DNA of 64,000 nt from assembly GCA_008501635.1 (NCBI GenBank), contig QQUJ01000005.1, positions 1-64,000 of the forward strand, written 5' to 3'. Each line of letters starts with the position of its first letter. Position 1 is the first letter of the stretch. The notes under the pieces are model-generated. The model did not search any database. It had not been told where the DNA came from and saw only the letters and a program-made list of their open reading frames with translations. The stretch is from Pseudomonadota bacterium (GTDB lineage Bacteria > Pseudomonadota > Gammaproteobacteria > QQUJ01). Shown here in pieces: positions 8,641-17,796 of the stretch. A program made the position numbers and the translations under genes.

Positions 8641-9939
8641 CTAGTTCGAAGCTACGACGGTGGGGCGCGGTTTGTCGGAGGATGGTTTTTCCGAAGTACC
8701 GTTTCCTTGTGCCCCTGATGCTTTTCCTCCCTCTTCGACTTCTTGCAGATCGGCGGTTTGAGGGAGTTCGAATCGAAACTCATAGGGGGCGATTCGAAAA
8801 ACGGTCCCGTCATGAAGCTCATGACGGACGATAAGCCGATTGCCGACCTGCGTACCCGCTTCCGAGTCGAGATCGACCAGGTAATAAGCCTCGCCCGCTT
8901 TGATAACCGCGGCATGCTGTTCGCTCACCTTGGGATGCGACAGCTGCAGGTCGTTTTCGGAGGTACGCCCCAGTCGCACCAGCGGCGCAGTGATGTTATA
9001 CCGCTCTATAAACCCGTCGCTTGTACCTACCACCAAGCTTGGAATGGGCGCGGTCGAACCGGCTGAATCGATTTGAGCATAACCTTGAGTGGTTTCCGTC
9101 CTGGTTTTACGTCTGGAACCCAGCGGGGGAGCGATATCCCAATCCAACTCTTTTGCCGCGGCATCGACCAGCTTGACGCTGAGTTGATGCTCGCCTTCGA
9201 CGAAGGCGTTGAGCAGTATGCTGTCGCAGAGGATGTTGATCAGCCGCGGGACGCCCCTTGTGTAGCGGTATATCGCGTAGCAGGCGTCGGGTTCGAAGAG
9301 AGGGGGACCATCCCAGCCGGCCAGTTTCATCCGGTATTGTATGTAGAGATCGGTCTCTTCTTCGCTGAGCGGACCCAGCTTAAAGCGCAGCCGCACACGT
9401 TGATCGAGTTGCCGGAGCACGGGTTGCTTGAGTCGATGTTCCAGTTCGGGCTGGCCCACCAGGATGATACTGAGAGAGCCGCCGTTCTCGGTCTCCGAAT
9501 CGGAGAGCAGGCGGATTTCCTCGAGAACCGAGTCGTCCAGATTCTGTGCATCATCGATGAGTAGCAGTACGTTGTTCTTGCGCGTTCGCTGCAGCTCGAG
9601 CTCGCGACGGATCTCATTGTGAAGCGCCACTTTGTCGTTCGCTGGAGATTTGCTGCCCAGGCCCCGGGCAATGGTCTGCAGGAACTCGATGGCGTTGAGC
9701 AGGGACTGAGTGACGCGAACCACGGTAACACCGCGGTCCATCTCGGCAAGAAACTTCTGTACCAGCGTGGTCTTGCCGGAGCCGATCTCGCCGCTGATAA
9801 CAGCAAAACCCTCATGGTTGACCACGGTGTACTTCATGTACGCCATGGCCCGGGCGTGCTGGCGGCTCAAATAAAGAAAATGAAAATCAGGGGCTATCTG
9901 AAAGGGGTGTTGATCCAGATTGTAAAATTCGAGATACAT
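8641..9939 (-). CDS. ExeA-type AAA ATPase with C-terminal FHA domain
   Basis: The 432-residue protein begins with the ExeA/XrtA-associated ATPase signature (YNLDQHPFQIAPD). It has Walker A GEIGSGKTT at residues 50-58, a Walker B LLLIDDAQ near 127 and an arginine-finger region. After a linker, residues about 300-395 form an FHA domain (LGRTSEND, then SEQHA), which binds phosphothreonine peptides. ExeA-like ATPases energise assembly of type II secretion or PEP-CTERM/exopolysaccharide export complexes at the inner membrane; the FHA domain suggests control by a Ser/Thr kinase. No kinase is present in the window, although a PPP-type phosphatase is encoded at 53.7 kb. Start ATG 9939 fits the family N terminus. 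Confidence 0.82.
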   Translation of the reverse strand: MYLEFYNLDQHPFQIAPDFHFLYLSRQHARAMAYMKYTVVNHEGFAVISGEIGSGKTTLVQKFLAEMDRGVTVVRVTQSLLNAIEFLQTIARGLGSKSPANDKVALHNEIRRELELQRTRKNNVLLLIDDAQNLDDSVLEEIRLLSDSETENGGSLSIILVGQPELEHRLKQPVLRQLDQRVRLRFKLGPLSEEETDLYIQYRMKLAGWDGPPLFEPDACYAIYRYTRGVPRLINILCDSILLNAFVEGEHQLSVKLVDAAAKELDWDIAPPLGSRRKTRTETTQGYAQIDSAGSTAPIPSLVVGTSDGFIERYNITAPLVRLGRTSENDLQLSHPKVSEQHAAVIKAGEAYYLVDLDSEAGTQVGNRLIVRHELHDGTVFRIAPYEFRFELPQTADLQEVEEGGKASGAQGNGTSEKPSSDKPRPTVVASN

Positions 9940-10193
9940 GGTCGTTTACCCAATCCCTCGTTACGCTTTCCTGCGTGTTGACTCCCGACAACTCATTCTG
10001 GATCGATACCGTTTTGAGCCTAACAGGAGAATTACATAGGGATTTTAGACCGGAATCGGGCAAAATCGCGAATCTATTCGTGGGGCAGATCTGCTGAATG
10101 ATCGCAGAGTGCCGATTCCGGCGGGCTCAGTATAGGGTGAACACCGGCACACTGCTGAGCCAACCCCTGACGGGTTGGCTCAGCTGAATCCGG
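9940..10193. other. Short intergenic region between phasin and ATPase genes
   Basis: No gene is visible. It holds the terminator-like hairpin of the phasin gene (listed separately) and the presumed promoter of the ATPase gene on the minus strand. Confidence 0.5.
10154..10184 (-). terminator. Terminator-like hairpin after the phasin gene
   Basis: A perfect 13-bp stem (GCTGAGCCAACCC at 10154-10166 with its complement at 10172-10184) encloses a 5-base loop, 10 bases past the phasin stop codon. There is no T run on the minus-strand side, so termination may be inefficient or the hairpin may mainly protect the mRNA 3' end. Confidence 0.7.
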
Positions 10194-10664
10194 TTATTTC
10201 TTAGGTTTACCCGCTGACTGATGCAGCTCGGCCATGCTCTCCTTGAAGCGCTGACTAAGCGCTTCGAACGCCTCCTGGTTGGTTTTAGTGGTCATTTCGG
10301 CCAGTTCACGCATGGTTTCAACCGCTTTTTCAAAGGCCTGCTGCATCACCGCGGCCTGTTTCTGTGCCGCCTCCTGGGGATTACCGGCGACCGACAAATC
10401 CTTGATGACCGCGGTGGCTTCCTGCATTGCCTGCTGGAGGATCTCACGCTGACGTTCGGCGATAGCTTGCGTGCCCTGGAGTGCGAGCTGGTTGGCTTTG
10501 GTCAAAGCCTCCAGATTCTTGCGCTGGGTATCGAGCAACACGTCGAAGCTGAAACCGGGAATCTTGAAATCACCCATGTTGGCAGAGAGATCCTGCATGA
10601 GTTTGTTGGGGTCGAAATTGGAAAAATACGTCGAAAAATCAAAGGGATCGTTTGCTTTTGCCAT
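10194..10664 (-). CDS. Phasin family protein
   Basis: ATG 10664 (GAAAGGAG upstream) gives 156 residues of almost continuous amphipathic helix, rich in Ala, Gln, Glu and Lys without cysteine or signal peptide. The MAKANDPFDF start, the FDVLLDTQRKNLEALT segment and the low-complexity EALSQRFKESMAELHQ end are typical of phasins, which coat polyhydroxyalkanoate granules in the cytoplasm and control their size and number. No PHA synthase is present nearby. The longer frame to 10706 lacks a ribosome site. The gene is isolated, with its own hairpin downstream. A small fraction of phasin-like proteins have chaperone-like roles instead. Confidence 0.88.
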   Translation of the reverse strand: MAKANDPFDFSTYFSNFDPNKLMQDLSANMGDFKIPGFSFDVLLDTQRKNLEALTKANQLALQGTQAIAERQREILQQAMQEATAVIKDLSVAGNPQEAAQKQAAVMQQAFEKAVETMRELAEMTTKTNQEAFEALSQRFKESMAELHQSAGKPKK

Positions 10665-11042
10665 GGGGATGCTCCTTTCAGTCAAGGAAATGCTGCAACG
10701 CAGCAATATACTGGAAGTATGCGCGGTGTTTTGCAGTGCGTCAATAGCGCCCGCTGCGCTTCACGGGTTGTGCCGTGCCTAACCGCACTGATCCTTTCGC
10801 TCCGGTCCGTGCGTATCGATGGATTGGACATGTGCCGCTGCGGAAAGATCTTGGGCAAGGGATCCTGGATGAACTGAAAAATGAGAGGGGACCAACGGGA
10901 AAAGTGCGTGGAGGTTATTTCTTGCGCGCGCACCCCAACCGATGGGGAGTCGCGGTGGGAAGGAAAGGCCCAGGCAGGGGTAATAATTATGCGGAAAGTT
11001 CAGGCATTCACAGCATGGTTGAGCGACGTGATCCGACCTGGG
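10665..11042. other. Intergenic region between the SUF operon end and the phasin gene
   Basis: Short frames occur on both strands but none shows family resemblance or a credible ribosome site. It should contain the phasin promoter and the end of the SUF transcript. No clear terminator hairpin was found after the Rieske gene. Confidence 0.45.
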
Positions 11043-11366
11043 CTAGGAATCCAGGGTGTCGACACAGACAAATATCCGTTCTGACTCCACCTTCACCGGA
11101 AACGTTCTCAAGTCCTCATACGCCGGCGGGGCAGTGACTGTGCCATCGCGCACGCAGAATCGGGCGCCGTGATGCGCGCAGACGATTTCGTCGTCTTCAA
11201 TGGCACCGTCGTCGAGGGGGGTGTAGTCGTGAGTGCAGAGGTTTTCCAGGGCAAAGTACTCATCGTTGCTTTTCACGACGATGAGGGAAGTACCGTTATA
11301 TTCAAAGGGGTGAATGGGATTCGTGGTCAAATCACCCACGGCGGCGGCTTCGATCCAGTGATCCAT
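11043..11366 (-). CDS. Rieske-type [2Fe-2S] ferredoxin
   Basis: ATG 11366 yields 107 residues containing both Rieske binding boxes: C44-x-H46 (ENLCTHDYTP) and C63-x2-H66 (IVCAHHG). It lacks membrane segments and matches the soluble ferredoxins of ring-hydroxylating dioxygenases in size. Here it closes the SUF operon, 8 bases after sufT, an arrangement seen in other gammaproteobacteria where such proteins are annotated as non-haem iron oxygenase ferredoxin subunits. Its partner is unknown; it might carry electrons for Fe-S assembly or repair rather than serve an oxygenase, as no oxygenase gene is nearby. A frame extending to 11528 would overlap sufT and is rejected. Confidence 0.85.
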   Translation of the reverse strand: MDHWIEAAAVGDLTTNPIHPFEYNGTSLIVVKSNDEYFALENLCTHDYTPLDDGAIEDDEIVCAHHGARFCVRDGTVTAPPAYEDLRTFPVKVESERIFVCVDTLDS

Positions 11367-11374
11367 GCTCGCGG

Positions 11375-11734
11375 CTAGAACAGACCGAGCTGCAGACGCG
11401 CCACTTCCGACAGCCGATCCATCGTCCACGGGGGATCCCAGGTAAGCTCTACGGTGCAATCTGATACCCCCGGGACCGCCTTGACGTTGGCAGCGACAGT
11501 ATCCGGGAAAGTCTGCGCGACCGGGCATCCGGGTGTGGTAAGCGTCATTACGACGTGCACGAAACCGTCTTCCTTCACCTGTATCTCGTAGATCAGACCC
11601 AAGTCATAGATGTTGACCGGGATCTCCGGGTCGAAGACGTTTTTCAGTGCGTCTACGATGTAGGCTTCCAGTTGCTCAGGATTGGGTTTGGAGGCCGCGC
11701 TGCTGGATGTGGATATGGTGTTTGCGTCGCTCAT
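11375..11734 (-). CDS. sufT: SUF-associated MIP18-family protein SufT
   Basis: Starting at ATG 11734, 119 residues form a MIP18/DUF59 domain with the DPEIPVNIYDLGLIYE segment and the conserved reactive cysteine in TTPGCPVAQ. In SUF operons this protein assists maturation or transfer of Fe-S clusters to client enzymes. About 20 serine/alanine-rich residues precede the domain. It lies 20 bases after sufU and 8 bases before the Rieske gene, so it is part of the same transcript. The longer frame starting at 11827 overlaps the sufU coding region and shows no similarity there, so the internal ATG is chosen. Confidence 0.87.
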   Translation of the reverse strand: MSDANTISTSSSAASKPNPEQLEAYIVDALKNVFDPEIPVNIYDLGLIYEIQVKEDGFVHVVMTLTTPGCPVAQTFPDTVAANVKAVPGVSDCTVELTWDPPWTMDRLSEVARLQLGLF

Positions 11735-11754
11735 CGCTATTGCTACCCTCGTAG

Positions 11755-12198
11755 TTACTCGGTGGTGGCGGTCTGATGGTTGTGTTCGAGTGCGGCCAGC
11801 AGGGTGTGCCAGGCAAGCGTTGCACACTTTACTCGCGCTGGGTACTCGCGCACACCTTCCAGAACCGCCAGCTTTCCCAGGCGCTCGGAGGCGCCTGTCT
11901 CGCTTGTCGTCATTTTGTGAAAATCGCCGAACAGGGCTTCGACCTCGTCGATGCGTTTACCCTTCAGCGCTTGCGTCATGAGCGAGGCGGAGGCTGTGGA
12001 GATGGCGCAGCCATGTGCCTCGAAGCTCACATCTTCAATAACGCCCCCCTCAACCTTGAGGTAAACCGTGATCTGATCTCCGCACAACGGATTGTGTCCA
12101 TCGGCGCGATGGCTGGCGTCGGCCATGGCGCGGCTGTTTCGCGGATTGCGGTTGTGATCGAAAATCACCTCCTGATAGAGGTCACGCAGATCGCTCAT
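11755..12198 (-). CDS. sufU: Fe-S cluster scaffold/sulfur acceptor SufU
   Basis: The 147-residue protein has the IscU/SufU fold with three conserved cysteines at C39 (NPLCGD), C64 (AHGCAIS) and C125 (VKCATL). The 18-20 residue insertion between the second and third cysteines is the SufU-type feature separating it from IscU. SufU accepts persulfide sulfur from SufS, usually as a zinc protein. Its start codon overlaps the sufS stop by 4 bases (ATGA), indicating translational coupling. No sufE gene is seen, in line with SufU replacing SufE in this operon. Confidence 0.92.
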   Translation of the reverse strand: MSDLRDLYQEVIFDHNRNPRNSRAMADASHRADGHNPLCGDQITVYLKVEGGVIEDVSFEAHGCAISTASASLMTQALKGKRIDEVEALFGDFHKMTTSETGASERLGKLAVLEGVREYPARVKCATLAWHTLLAALEHNHQTATTE

Positions 12199-13457
12199 CG
12201 GCCGAACATCTCCTTGGCCTTTGCTATGGCGGCCACCAGGCGGTCGACATCGTCGTACGTGTTGTAGAAGGCGAACGAGGCGCGCGCCGTAGCCGCCACT
12301 CCAAAGTGCTGCATCACGGGCATGGTGCAGTGGTGCCCGGCACGGATCGCCACACCCTCATGATCGAGAATGGTTCCAAGGTCGTGGGCATGGATTCCGT
12401 CCACTAGAAATGCCAGGATGCTTGCCTTCTCCTCTGCGGTTCCGACGAGGGTCAGTCCCGGTGTCTGCTGTGCCGCTGCTGTCGCGTAGTCGAGCAGTTC
12501 ATGCTCATAGGCGGCGATGGCCTCCATTCCGATCGCGTCCAGGTAGTCGATCGCCGCGCCAAGGCCGATGACGCCGGCGATATGCGGTGTACCGGCCTCG
12601 AATTTGTAGGGGAGGGCATTGAACTGCGTCTTGTCGAAGCTGACGGTGCGGATCATGTCTCCGCCGCCCTGGTACGGCGGCATGGCATCCAGCAGTGCGG
12701 CTTTGCCGTAAAGCACGCCGACTCCCGTCGGGGCAAAGAGTTTGTGCCCGGAGAGAACAAAGAAGTCGCAATCCAGTGCCTGAACGTCTACGGCCATATG
12801 CGGCACAGACTGGGCGCCATCCACCAGTACGGGTGTTCCCTGGGCGTGCGCCGCGTCGATGATCTGCTTCACAGGATTGATGGTGCCCAGCGAGTTGGAA
12901 ACCTGCACTACCGCCACCAGCCTCGTTTTCGCATTGAGCAGACGATGAAACTCCTCCATCTGCAGTTCACCCCAGTCATTGAAGGGCACTACCTTGAGGA
13001 TCGCACCGGTCTGCTCGCAGAGCATCTGCCAGGGCACGATGTTGGAGTGGTGCTCCATTTCGGTGATCAGGATCTCATCACCCGTCTTGAGGTTGGAACG
13101 GCCGTAACTCTGCGCCACGAGATTGATTGCCTCGGTGGCTCCGCGCACGAAGATGATCTCCTTGCTGTCGGCCGCGTTGATAAACCGCTGCACTTTCTTG
13201 CGGGCATCCTCATAGTTCCTGGTGGCGCGTTCGCTCAACAGGTGAACACCGCGGTGGATGTTGGCGTTGTCATTCCGGTAAAAGCTGTCGACGGCCTCGA
13301 TTACCGCGCGTGGTTTCTGCGTCGTTGCGGCGTTGTCGAGGTAGACCAGCGGCTTGCCATGAACCTCTTGATTCAAGACGGGAAAGTCGCGGCGAATCTG
13401 TGCGACATCAAACGTCGACGCCACGTGAGCCGAAATGAATTCGCTGGCGGTGTTCAC
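12195..13457 (-). CDS. sufS: Cysteine desulfurase SufS
   Basis: A GTG start at 13457, preceded by GAAGGA, gives 420 residues, the usual SufS length. It is a PLP enzyme of the class V aminotransferase fold: the Schiff-base lysine is K239 in LSGHKLFAPTG, the substrate arginine is in the C-terminal half, and the persulfide-forming cysteine is C377 in RAGHHCTMP. It releases sulfur from L-cysteine and passes it to SufU for cluster assembly on SufBCD. The GTG overlaps the sufD stop codon in a GTGA arrangement, and the stop overlaps sufU. The longer frame up to 13670 lies wholly inside sufD and is not used. Confidence 0.95.
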   Translation of the reverse strand: MNTASEFISAHVASTFDVAQIRRDFPVLNQEVHGKPLVYLDNAATTQKPRAVIEAVDSFYRNDNANIHRGVHLLSERATRNYEDARKKVQRFINAADSKEIIFVRGATEAINLVAQSYGRSNLKTGDEILITEMEHHSNIVPWQMLCEQTGAILKVVPFNDWGELQMEEFHRLLNAKTRLVAVVQVSNSLGTINPVKQIIDAAHAQGTPVLVDGAQSVPHMAVDVQALDCDFFVLSGHKLFAPTGVGVLYGKAALLDAMPPYQGGGDMIRTVSFDKTQFNALPYKFEAGTPHIAGVIGLGAAIDYLDAIGMEAIAAYEHELLDYATAAAQQTPGLTLVGTAEEKASILAFLVDGIHAHDLGTILDHEGVAIRAGHHCTMPVMQHFGVAATARASFAFYNTYDDVDRLVAAIAKAKEMFGR

Positions 13458-14785
13458 AATAGATCCTTCACGGTCTCGCTGTTTGGCAGGCGGGCAATGA
13501 CGATTTCTTCGAGTCTCTTGCGCAAGGGCATCAGTTCGATGTGGCGCAACAGATCGCCGGCAAAGGCGAAAGTAAGCAGGCTGCGCGCCGCATCCTTGTC
13601 GATGCCACGGGATTGCAAATAGAAAATCGCGGTGGGATCGAGTTCGCCTACCGTTGCGCCGTGACTGCACTTGACATCATCGGCATAGATCTCGAGCTGC
13701 GGCTTGGTGTCGATTTCGGCATCGCGCGACAGCAGGAGATTGGCGTTGGATTGCATGGCTTCGGTCTGTTGCGCGTCAGGATGGACGTACACGCGCCCGT
13801 TGAAAACACCGCGGGCGTTGTCATCGAGAATTCCCTTGTAGAACGCACTGCTCGTGCATTGAGGTACCAGGTGGTCCACCCAGGTGTAGTTGTCAATGTG
13901 TTGTCGGCCTGATCCCAGAAACAGCCCATTGAGGGTGCAGCTTGCACCGCTTTGTTCGAGGCGTGCGTAGACATCGTTCCGCACGATGCGGCCGCCCAGT
14001 GCGATAGAGTGCGAATCAAACCGGCTCGCTGCAGCCTGCCGGCTGCGCATCGTGCCGATGTGGTAAGCGTTGGTGCCTTCCTGTTGGACCTTGTAGTGAT
14101 GGAGGACAGCGCCTTCGCCGGTAACGATGTCGGTTACGCTATTGGTCAGATAGCATTTCCCGCCAAGTCCTACGTAGTGTTCGACCACAGTAGCCGTGCT
14201 CTGCGCGCCCACCAGTATTAAATTGCGTGGCTGGACAGCCCGTTGCTCGCTGTTATCCGTGGCAACGAAAAGCAGGTGGATTGGCGTCTCCATGGCAGTG
14301 TTGGATGGCAGCTCCAAGTAGGCGCCGTCGATCAGCAATGCCTGGTTCAACGCAGCGAACCAGCGTGTCTCGTCGTCATGCGCCAGATGCGGGTGCAGGC
14401 GCTCTGGATTCTGTTCCAGGAGGTTGTTGATGTTGGTCAATGTCACACCGGCTGGCAAGTCACCGATGCGTGAGAGAGTCGGGGAGAAGTGCCCGTCGAC
14501 AAATACCAGGGCGTGGGTGGTCAATTCTGTCAGAAGGTACGCCTGAATATCCTCTTCGGTGACCGTGCCGGGTCGAAGTACCAGACCGGCTATTTCCTGT
14601 TCAACCGGACTGACACCGGTGTATTTCCACTCTTCATCGCGGCGCGTGGGAAATCCCGAAGCGGTGAATCGCGCTAAAGCGTTTGCGCGACTCTCCCGCA
14701 GCCAGTCCACGCCGGCGCCCGGAAGCGCTTCAGCGGCCTCGCCGAAGGCCCTTTGCCAACGTTCAGTTGCGCTTTTCTCTTTCAT
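13454..14785 (-). CDS. sufD: Fe-S assembly scaffold subunit SufD
   Basis: This 443-residue protein has the right-handed beta-helix of the SufB/SufD family with the conserved C-terminal KCSHGATVG motif, where SufD proteins contribute a histidine at the SufB-SufD interface, and an IARLPN end. With SufB and SufC it forms the SufBC2D complex on which clusters are built. The ATG at 14785 lies 10 bases after the sufC stop. The order sufB-sufC-sufD-sufS-sufU and the 4-base overlap with sufS indicate one operon. The N-terminal 130 residues are more divergent, as usual for SufD. Confidence 0.94.
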   Translation of the reverse strand: MKEKSATERWQRAFGEAAEALPGAGVDWLRESRANALARFTASGFPTRRDEEWKYTGVSPVEQEIAGLVLRPGTVTEEDIQAYLLTELTTHALVFVDGHFSPTLSRIGDLPAGVTLTNINNLLEQNPERLHPHLAHDDETRWFAALNQALLIDGAYLELPSNTAMETPIHLLFVATDNSEQRAVQPRNLILVGAQSTATVVEHYVGLGGKCYLTNSVTDIVTGEGAVLHHYKVQQEGTNAYHIGTMRSRQAAASRFDSHSIALGGRIVRNDVYARLEQSGASCTLNGLFLGSGRQHIDNYTWVDHLVPQCTSSAFYKGILDDNARGVFNGRVYVHPDAQQTEAMQSNANLLLSRDAEIDTKPQLEIYADDVKCSHGATVGELDPTAIFYLQSRGIDKDAARSLLTFAFAGDLLRHIELMPLRKRLEEIVIARLPNSETVKDLL

Positions 14786-14795
14786 CGGTTACCTC

Positions 14796-15557
14796 TCACC
14801 GCGCTGCTTGGGCCGGCTCGTCGTGCAGCCAGCTATACCCGCTCGCTTCCAGTTCCAGCGGCAGCTCGCGACCACCCGATCGGGCAACACGTCCATCGGC
14901 CAGCACATGGACGTGGTCGGGTACGATGTAATCCAGTAACCGCTGGTAATGGGTGATTACGACAAAAGCGCGATCAGCGCTGCGCAATTGATTGACGCCT
15001 TCAGCAACGATCTTGAGAGCGTCGATATCGAGACCCGAGTCGGTTTCGTCCAATACCGCCAGGTAGGGCTGCAGCATGGCCATCTGTAGAATTTCGTTGC
15101 GCTTTTTCTCACCACCGGAGAACCCTTCGTTGACCGAACGGTAGAGGAAATCTTCCTTCATCTTGAGGTTCGCCATGCGGCTTTTTACAAAGGTAAGGAA
15201 GTCCATGGCATCGAGTTCTTCTTCACCTCGATGCTTGCGTACCGCATTGACGGCGGCTTTCATCAGCAGAATGTTGCTGACGCCGGGTATTTCCACCGGA
15301 TACTGAAAAGCGAGGAAGATGCCGTCACGGGCGCGTATCTCCGCAGGGACCTCCAGTAGTGATTGCCCGCGATAGGTGATGTCGCCACCGGTTACCTCAT
15401 AACCTTCACGCCCGGCCAGAATGTGGGCGAGGGTGCTTTTCCCGGAGCCATTCGGTCCCATGATGGCGTGCACCTCACCCGCTTGTACCGAGAGACTCAG
15501 CCCCTTCAGTATCTCTTTGCCGCCCACGGCGACGTGTAGATCTTTGATTTCCAGCAT
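14796..15557 (-). CDS. sufC: SUF ATPase SufC
   Basis: SufC, 253 residues, is an ABC-type ATPase: Walker A GPNGSGKST at residues 34-42, signature FSGGEKKRNE, Walker B LAVLDETDSGLDID and H-loop ITHYQRLL, the last two being SufC-specific variants. It is cytoplasmic and hydrolyses ATP to remodel the SufB-SufD pair during cluster assembly. Family-typical length, and its gene lies between sufB and sufD. The 226-base gap from sufB carries REP-like palindromes, unlike the tight spacing elsewhere in the operon. Confidence 0.96.
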   Translation of the reverse strand: MLEIKDLHVAVGGKEILKGLSLSVQAGEVHAIMGPNGSGKSTLAHILAGREGYEVTGGDITYRGQSLLEVPAEIRARDGIFLAFQYPVEIPGVSNILLMKAAVNAVRKHRGEEELDAMDFLTFVKSRMANLKMKEDFLYRSVNEGFSGGEKKRNEILQMAMLQPYLAVLDETDSGLDIDALKIVAEGVNQLRSADRAFVVITHYQRLLDYIVPDHVHVLADGRVARSGGRELPLELEASGYSWLHDEPAQAAR

Positions 15558-15783
15558 AGTGGTTTCTCTCCGTGGGGCTCTCGACGCTGCCCCGGTTTTT
15601 CGTGTGTCGATTAGTGTTCGATTCGTCGCTGCGGGCGAATCGATTCGCGATCGTGGTCCAGATCAAGGTCATGATCGCGGTTGAAACCGCCCCTACAAAA
15701 AACACATTGTTCATGTAGGAGTGAATTCATTCGCGATCAGCGGCCTGGTTCCCGCCACCGCATTCGCGAAACCGCCCCTACAA
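15558..15783. repeat. REP-like palindromes inside the SUF operon
   Basis: This gap between sufB and sufC has no gene. It holds two copies of a GAAACCGCCCCTACAA-type segment (around 15683-15698 and 15768-15783) and an inverted GTAGGAGTGAATTCATTCGCG segment split between 15716 and 15737, plus repeated TCGCGATC blocks. They resemble the REP arms at 4.2 kb. Inside an operon such palindromes often stabilise or attenuate the upstream mRNA, so SufB may be made in excess of the later proteins; that is inference. Confidence 0.7.
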
Positions 15784-17235
15784 TTAACCCACTGCGCCTT
15801 CCAGGCTGATACCCAAAAGTTTCTGGGCCTCAACTGCGAATTCCATCGGCAGTTCTTTGAATACCTCTTTGCAGAAGCCGTTGACGATCATGGAAACAGC
15901 ATCTTCTTCAGACAGTCCGCGCTGCTTGAGGTAGAAGAGCTGATCCTCACCGATTTTCGATGTCGAGGCTTCGTGTTCCACCTGGGCGGTTGGATTCTTC
16001 ACTTCGATGTAAGGGAAGGTATGCGCGCCGCATTTGTCACCCATGAGCAGCGAATCGCACTGGGTGTAGTTGCGCGCGTTTTCCGCGTTTTTGCCGATCT
16101 TGACCAGGCCGCGATAGGCGTTTTGCCCGCGCATGGCGGAGATGCCCTTGGAGATTATCGTGCTGCTCGTGTTCTTACCGAGATGGATCATCTTGGTACC
16201 GGTGTCGGCTTGCTGCTTGAGCGAGCTCAATGCCACCGAGTAGAACTCGCCCACCGAATTGTCGCCACGCAACAAGCAGCTGGGATATTTCCAGGTGATG
16301 GCCGAACCGGTCTCCACCTGCGTCCAGGAGATCTTGGAGTTATCGCCACGGCAATCACCGCGTTTGGTGACGAAGTTGTAGATGCCACCCTGACCCGCTT
16401 CGTTACCGGGATACCAGTTCTGCACCGTGGAGTACTTGATCTGGGCATCTTTGAGCGCGATCAATTCGACGACGGCGGCGTGGAGCTGATTCTCGTCGCG
16501 CATCGGCGCGGTGCACCCCTCCAGGTAACTGACATGGCTACCTTCGTCCGCGACCAGCAGCGTGCGCTCGAACTGGCCGGTGGAGGCGGCGTTGATGCGG
16601 AAATAGGTCGACAGTTCCATGGGGCAGCGTACGCCCTTGGGGATGTAGCAGAACGAACCATCGCTGAACACCGCGGAGTTAAGTGCGGCAAAATAGTTGT
16701 CGGTATAGGGGACGACACTGCCAAGATACGCGCGGACCAGCTCCGGATGTTCCTGGACCGCCTCGGAAAAGGAGCCGAAGATGATTCCCTGCTCAGCCAG
16801 CTTGCTTTTGAAGGTTGTGGCGACCGATACACTATCGAATACCGCGTCAACGGCCACTACACCGGCCAGCACTTCCTGCTCCTTGAGGGGGATGCCGAGC
16901 TTGGCGTAGGTTTCCAGCAGATCAGGGTCAACTTCATCCAGGCTCTTCGGCCCGTCCCCTTTTTTCTTCGGGGCAGAGTAGTAGCTGACCGCCTGATAAT
17001 CGATGGGGGGATACTTGAGGTGGGCCCAGTGGTGCGGTTCGGTCATGGTGCACCAGTGCCGGAAGGCCTTGAGGCGCCACTCCAGCAGCCACTCAGGCTC
17101 GTTCTTGCGCGCCGAGATCGCACGGACGACATCTTCATTCAACCCTGGGGGGAAGGTGTCGGACTCGATATCAGTCACGAATCCGTGTTTGTATTCCTGA
17201 CTGATGAGTGTGTTGACGTCTTGTGTGGAAGTCAT
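15784..17235 (-). CDS. sufB: Fe-S assembly scaffold subunit SufB
   Basis: The 483-residue protein matches SufB over its full length, from the [15 protein letters not shown] start to the family end. Landmarks include the WRLKAFRHW segment, the CTAPM cysteine, the RGDCRG and NSVGEFYS blocks of the beta-helix and the [18 protein letters not shown]-terminal motif with the conserved acidic residue. SufB is the main scaffold on which the nascent Fe-S cluster forms within SufBC2D. It is the first enzyme gene after the regulator, 50 bases downstream of the sufR stop. Confidence 0.96.
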   Translation of the reverse strand: MTSTQDVNTLISQEYKHGFVTDIESDTFPPGLNEDVVRAISARKNEPEWLLEWRLKAFRHWCTMTEPHHWAHLKYPPIDYQAVSYYSAPKKKGDGPKSLDEVDPDLLETYAKLGIPLKEQEVLAGVVAVDAVFDSVSVATTFKSKLAEQGIIFGSFSEAVQEHPELVRAYLGSVVPYTDNYFAALNSAVFSDGSFCYIPKGVRCPMELSTYFRINAASTGQFERTLLVADEGSHVSYLEGCTAPMRDENQLHAAVVELIALKDAQIKYSTVQNWYPGNEAGQGGIYNFVTKRGDCRGDNSKISWTQVETGSAITWKYPSCLLRGDNSVGEFYSVALSSLKQQADTGTKMIHLGKNTSSTIISKGISAMRGQNAYRGLVKIGKNAENARNYTQCDSLLMGDKCGAHTFPYIEVKNPTAQVEHEASTSKIGEDQLFYLKQRGLSEEDAVSMIVNGFCKEVFKELPMEFAVEAQKLLGISLEGAVG

Positions 17236-17285
17236 AGGTTCAAATCGCTATGTCTTTAAATGAAGGTGGATTTCACCAGTGCCCG

Positions 17286-17771
17286 CTAGCCAGCGGTCAC
17301 CGTTGTACGAACCGGAATCCCGCGAAACGACTGCAATGTTCCGTGGGGGTCGATGCTCATCCGTGGCTGTGTCGCCTGGGTCATCTCGGCAAGGGAGACA
17401 TCGTCCAGCGCCTTGTGAATCGTCCTGTTGATCCATTGCCAGTGGCTGCTCACCGAGCAGTGAGGTTCCTGATCGCAGGCTCCCTGTTCGCTGCTGCATT
17501 CGGTGATTGCGATGGGTCCCTCAAGGGCATCGATGATTTCAGCCATTGAGATGGCGTCTGCACCACGTGCCAGACGGTAGCCACCTTTGGCGCCACGATA
17601 GGAGTCGAGCAAACCCTCACGGGTCAGCAGCTTGAGAATCTTGCTAACCGTGGGCTGGTTGACCTGGGTCTCCAGCGCCAACTCCGCCGCAGTATGCGGA
17701 CGACCGGATTCGGTGGCGAGATGGCTCATCACCACGATTCCATAGTCAGTCAACTTGCTCATCCGCAGCAT
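17286..17771 (-). CDS. sufR: Rrf2-family SUF operon regulator
   Basis: This 161-residue protein is an Rrf2/IscR-type winged helix factor: the helix-turn-helix with VNQPTVSKILKLL (about residues 37-49) is followed by the wing GAKGGYRLA. Three cysteines, C92, C99 and C105, are placed like the cluster ligands of IscR, so it probably holds an Fe-S cluster and reports cluster demand. It is the first gene of the SUF operon and two palindromes overlap its promoter, indicating autorepression. AGGGA lies 6 bases before ATG 17771; an internal ATG at 17762 is possible. It corresponds to the SUF system regulator family common in gammaproteobacteria; the gene name is used by function, not by homology to cyanobacterial SufR. 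Confidence 0.9.
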   Translation of the reverse strand: MLRMSKLTDYGIVVMSHLATESGRPHTAAELALETQVNQPTVSKILKLLTREGLLDSYRGAKGGYRLARGADAISMAEIIDALEGPIAITECSSEQGACDQEPHCSVSSHWQWINRTIHKALDDVSLAEMTQATQPRMSIDPHGTLQSFRGIPVRTTVTAG

Positions 17772-17796
17772 CTTGAATCCCTAGCCGTTCATATAG

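Noticed and set aside
15721-17259. Long open frame antisense to sufB (and similar ones antisense to the LamG and propeller genes)
   Set aside because: These frames follow from the high GC content and codon bias of the opposite-strand gene, which has clear family motifs; the antisense products show none.
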